DNA from: Zygnema circumcarinatum
Taxonomy: Eukaryota > Streptophyta > Zygnematophyceae > Zygnematales > Zygnemataceae
Length of the DNA: 20,000 nt
Assembly: GCA_037447605.1 (NCBI GenBank)
Contig: CM074820.1
Location: 1,702,502 to 1,722,501 of the forward strand
Direction: 5' to 3'
The notes beneath the pieces were generated by a model, which made no database searches, was not told the origin of the DNA, and was given only the letters and a program-made list of their open reading frames with translations. Of this stretch, positions 19,971-20,000 are shown one piece after another (within the stretch, counting starts at the first letter, position 1; the number at the start of each line of letters is the position of its first letter). A program made the position numbers and the translations under genes.

Positions 19971-20000
19971 CATTACCAAGCGGAGCAAAAAATCACCTTA

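Overview
The window looks like nuclear DNA of a streptophyte, either a charophyte alga or a non-seed plant. Two genes resolve into clean GT-AG multi-exon models for plant-type proteins. Interstitial arrays are mostly of the plant telomere type (TTTAGGG/CCCTAAA). The intergenic space is full of (GA)n, (TA)n, G-box and MITE-like sequence. I cannot name the species. No rRNA, tRNA, CRISPR, bacterial operon or viral gene was seen.

Layout. 1-1490: GA-rich DNA, a TTAGGG-type telomere-like tandem block (about 397-600), an imperfect palindrome (605-776), then a CCAAT/G-box cluster and pyrimidine-rich leader in front of gene 1. 1493-4368 (+): eight-exon gene for a secreted nucleoside-phosphorylase-like protein of the bark/vegetative storage protein group, 415 aa. 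4369-6021: poly(A) signal, large GA minisatellite, ACGTGG-rich and CGATA-rich DNA. 6022-10513 (-): four-exon gene for a type II membrane GT4-like glycosyltransferase, 743 aa, convergent with gene 1. Its 1,918-nt first intron consists almost wholly of degenerate telomere repeats that switch strand in the middle. 10514-13744: telomere-box leader repeats, an ACGTGG/CCAAT cluster, a 481-bp MITE and GTACGG-rich DNA without a gene. 13745-15133 (-): single-exon ORF of 462 aa ending in a SUPERMAN-like EAR motif. 15134-19200: a second, shorter MITE of the same family, a dense CCATTG/CAATGG cluster, a degenerate telomere patch, and a 1,038-bp near-complete palindrome carrying paired G-boxes. 19204-19548 (-): possible fragment of a coding exon. 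19580-20000: CT microsatellite, TATA-like site, another telomere-like patch.

The genes do not form an operon or an obvious pathway. One is a secreted purine-nucleoside-phosphorylase-fold protein, one a probable Golgi glycosyltransferase, and one a probable nuclear co-repressor-binding protein. The most unusual content is non-coding: an intron made of head-to-head telomere-like arrays with splice sites at the array edges, two related pogo-like MITEs, a large foldback element bearing G-boxes, and simple repeats (GGAACN, GGA, GAGAGG) that run into coding sequence and lengthen proteins.
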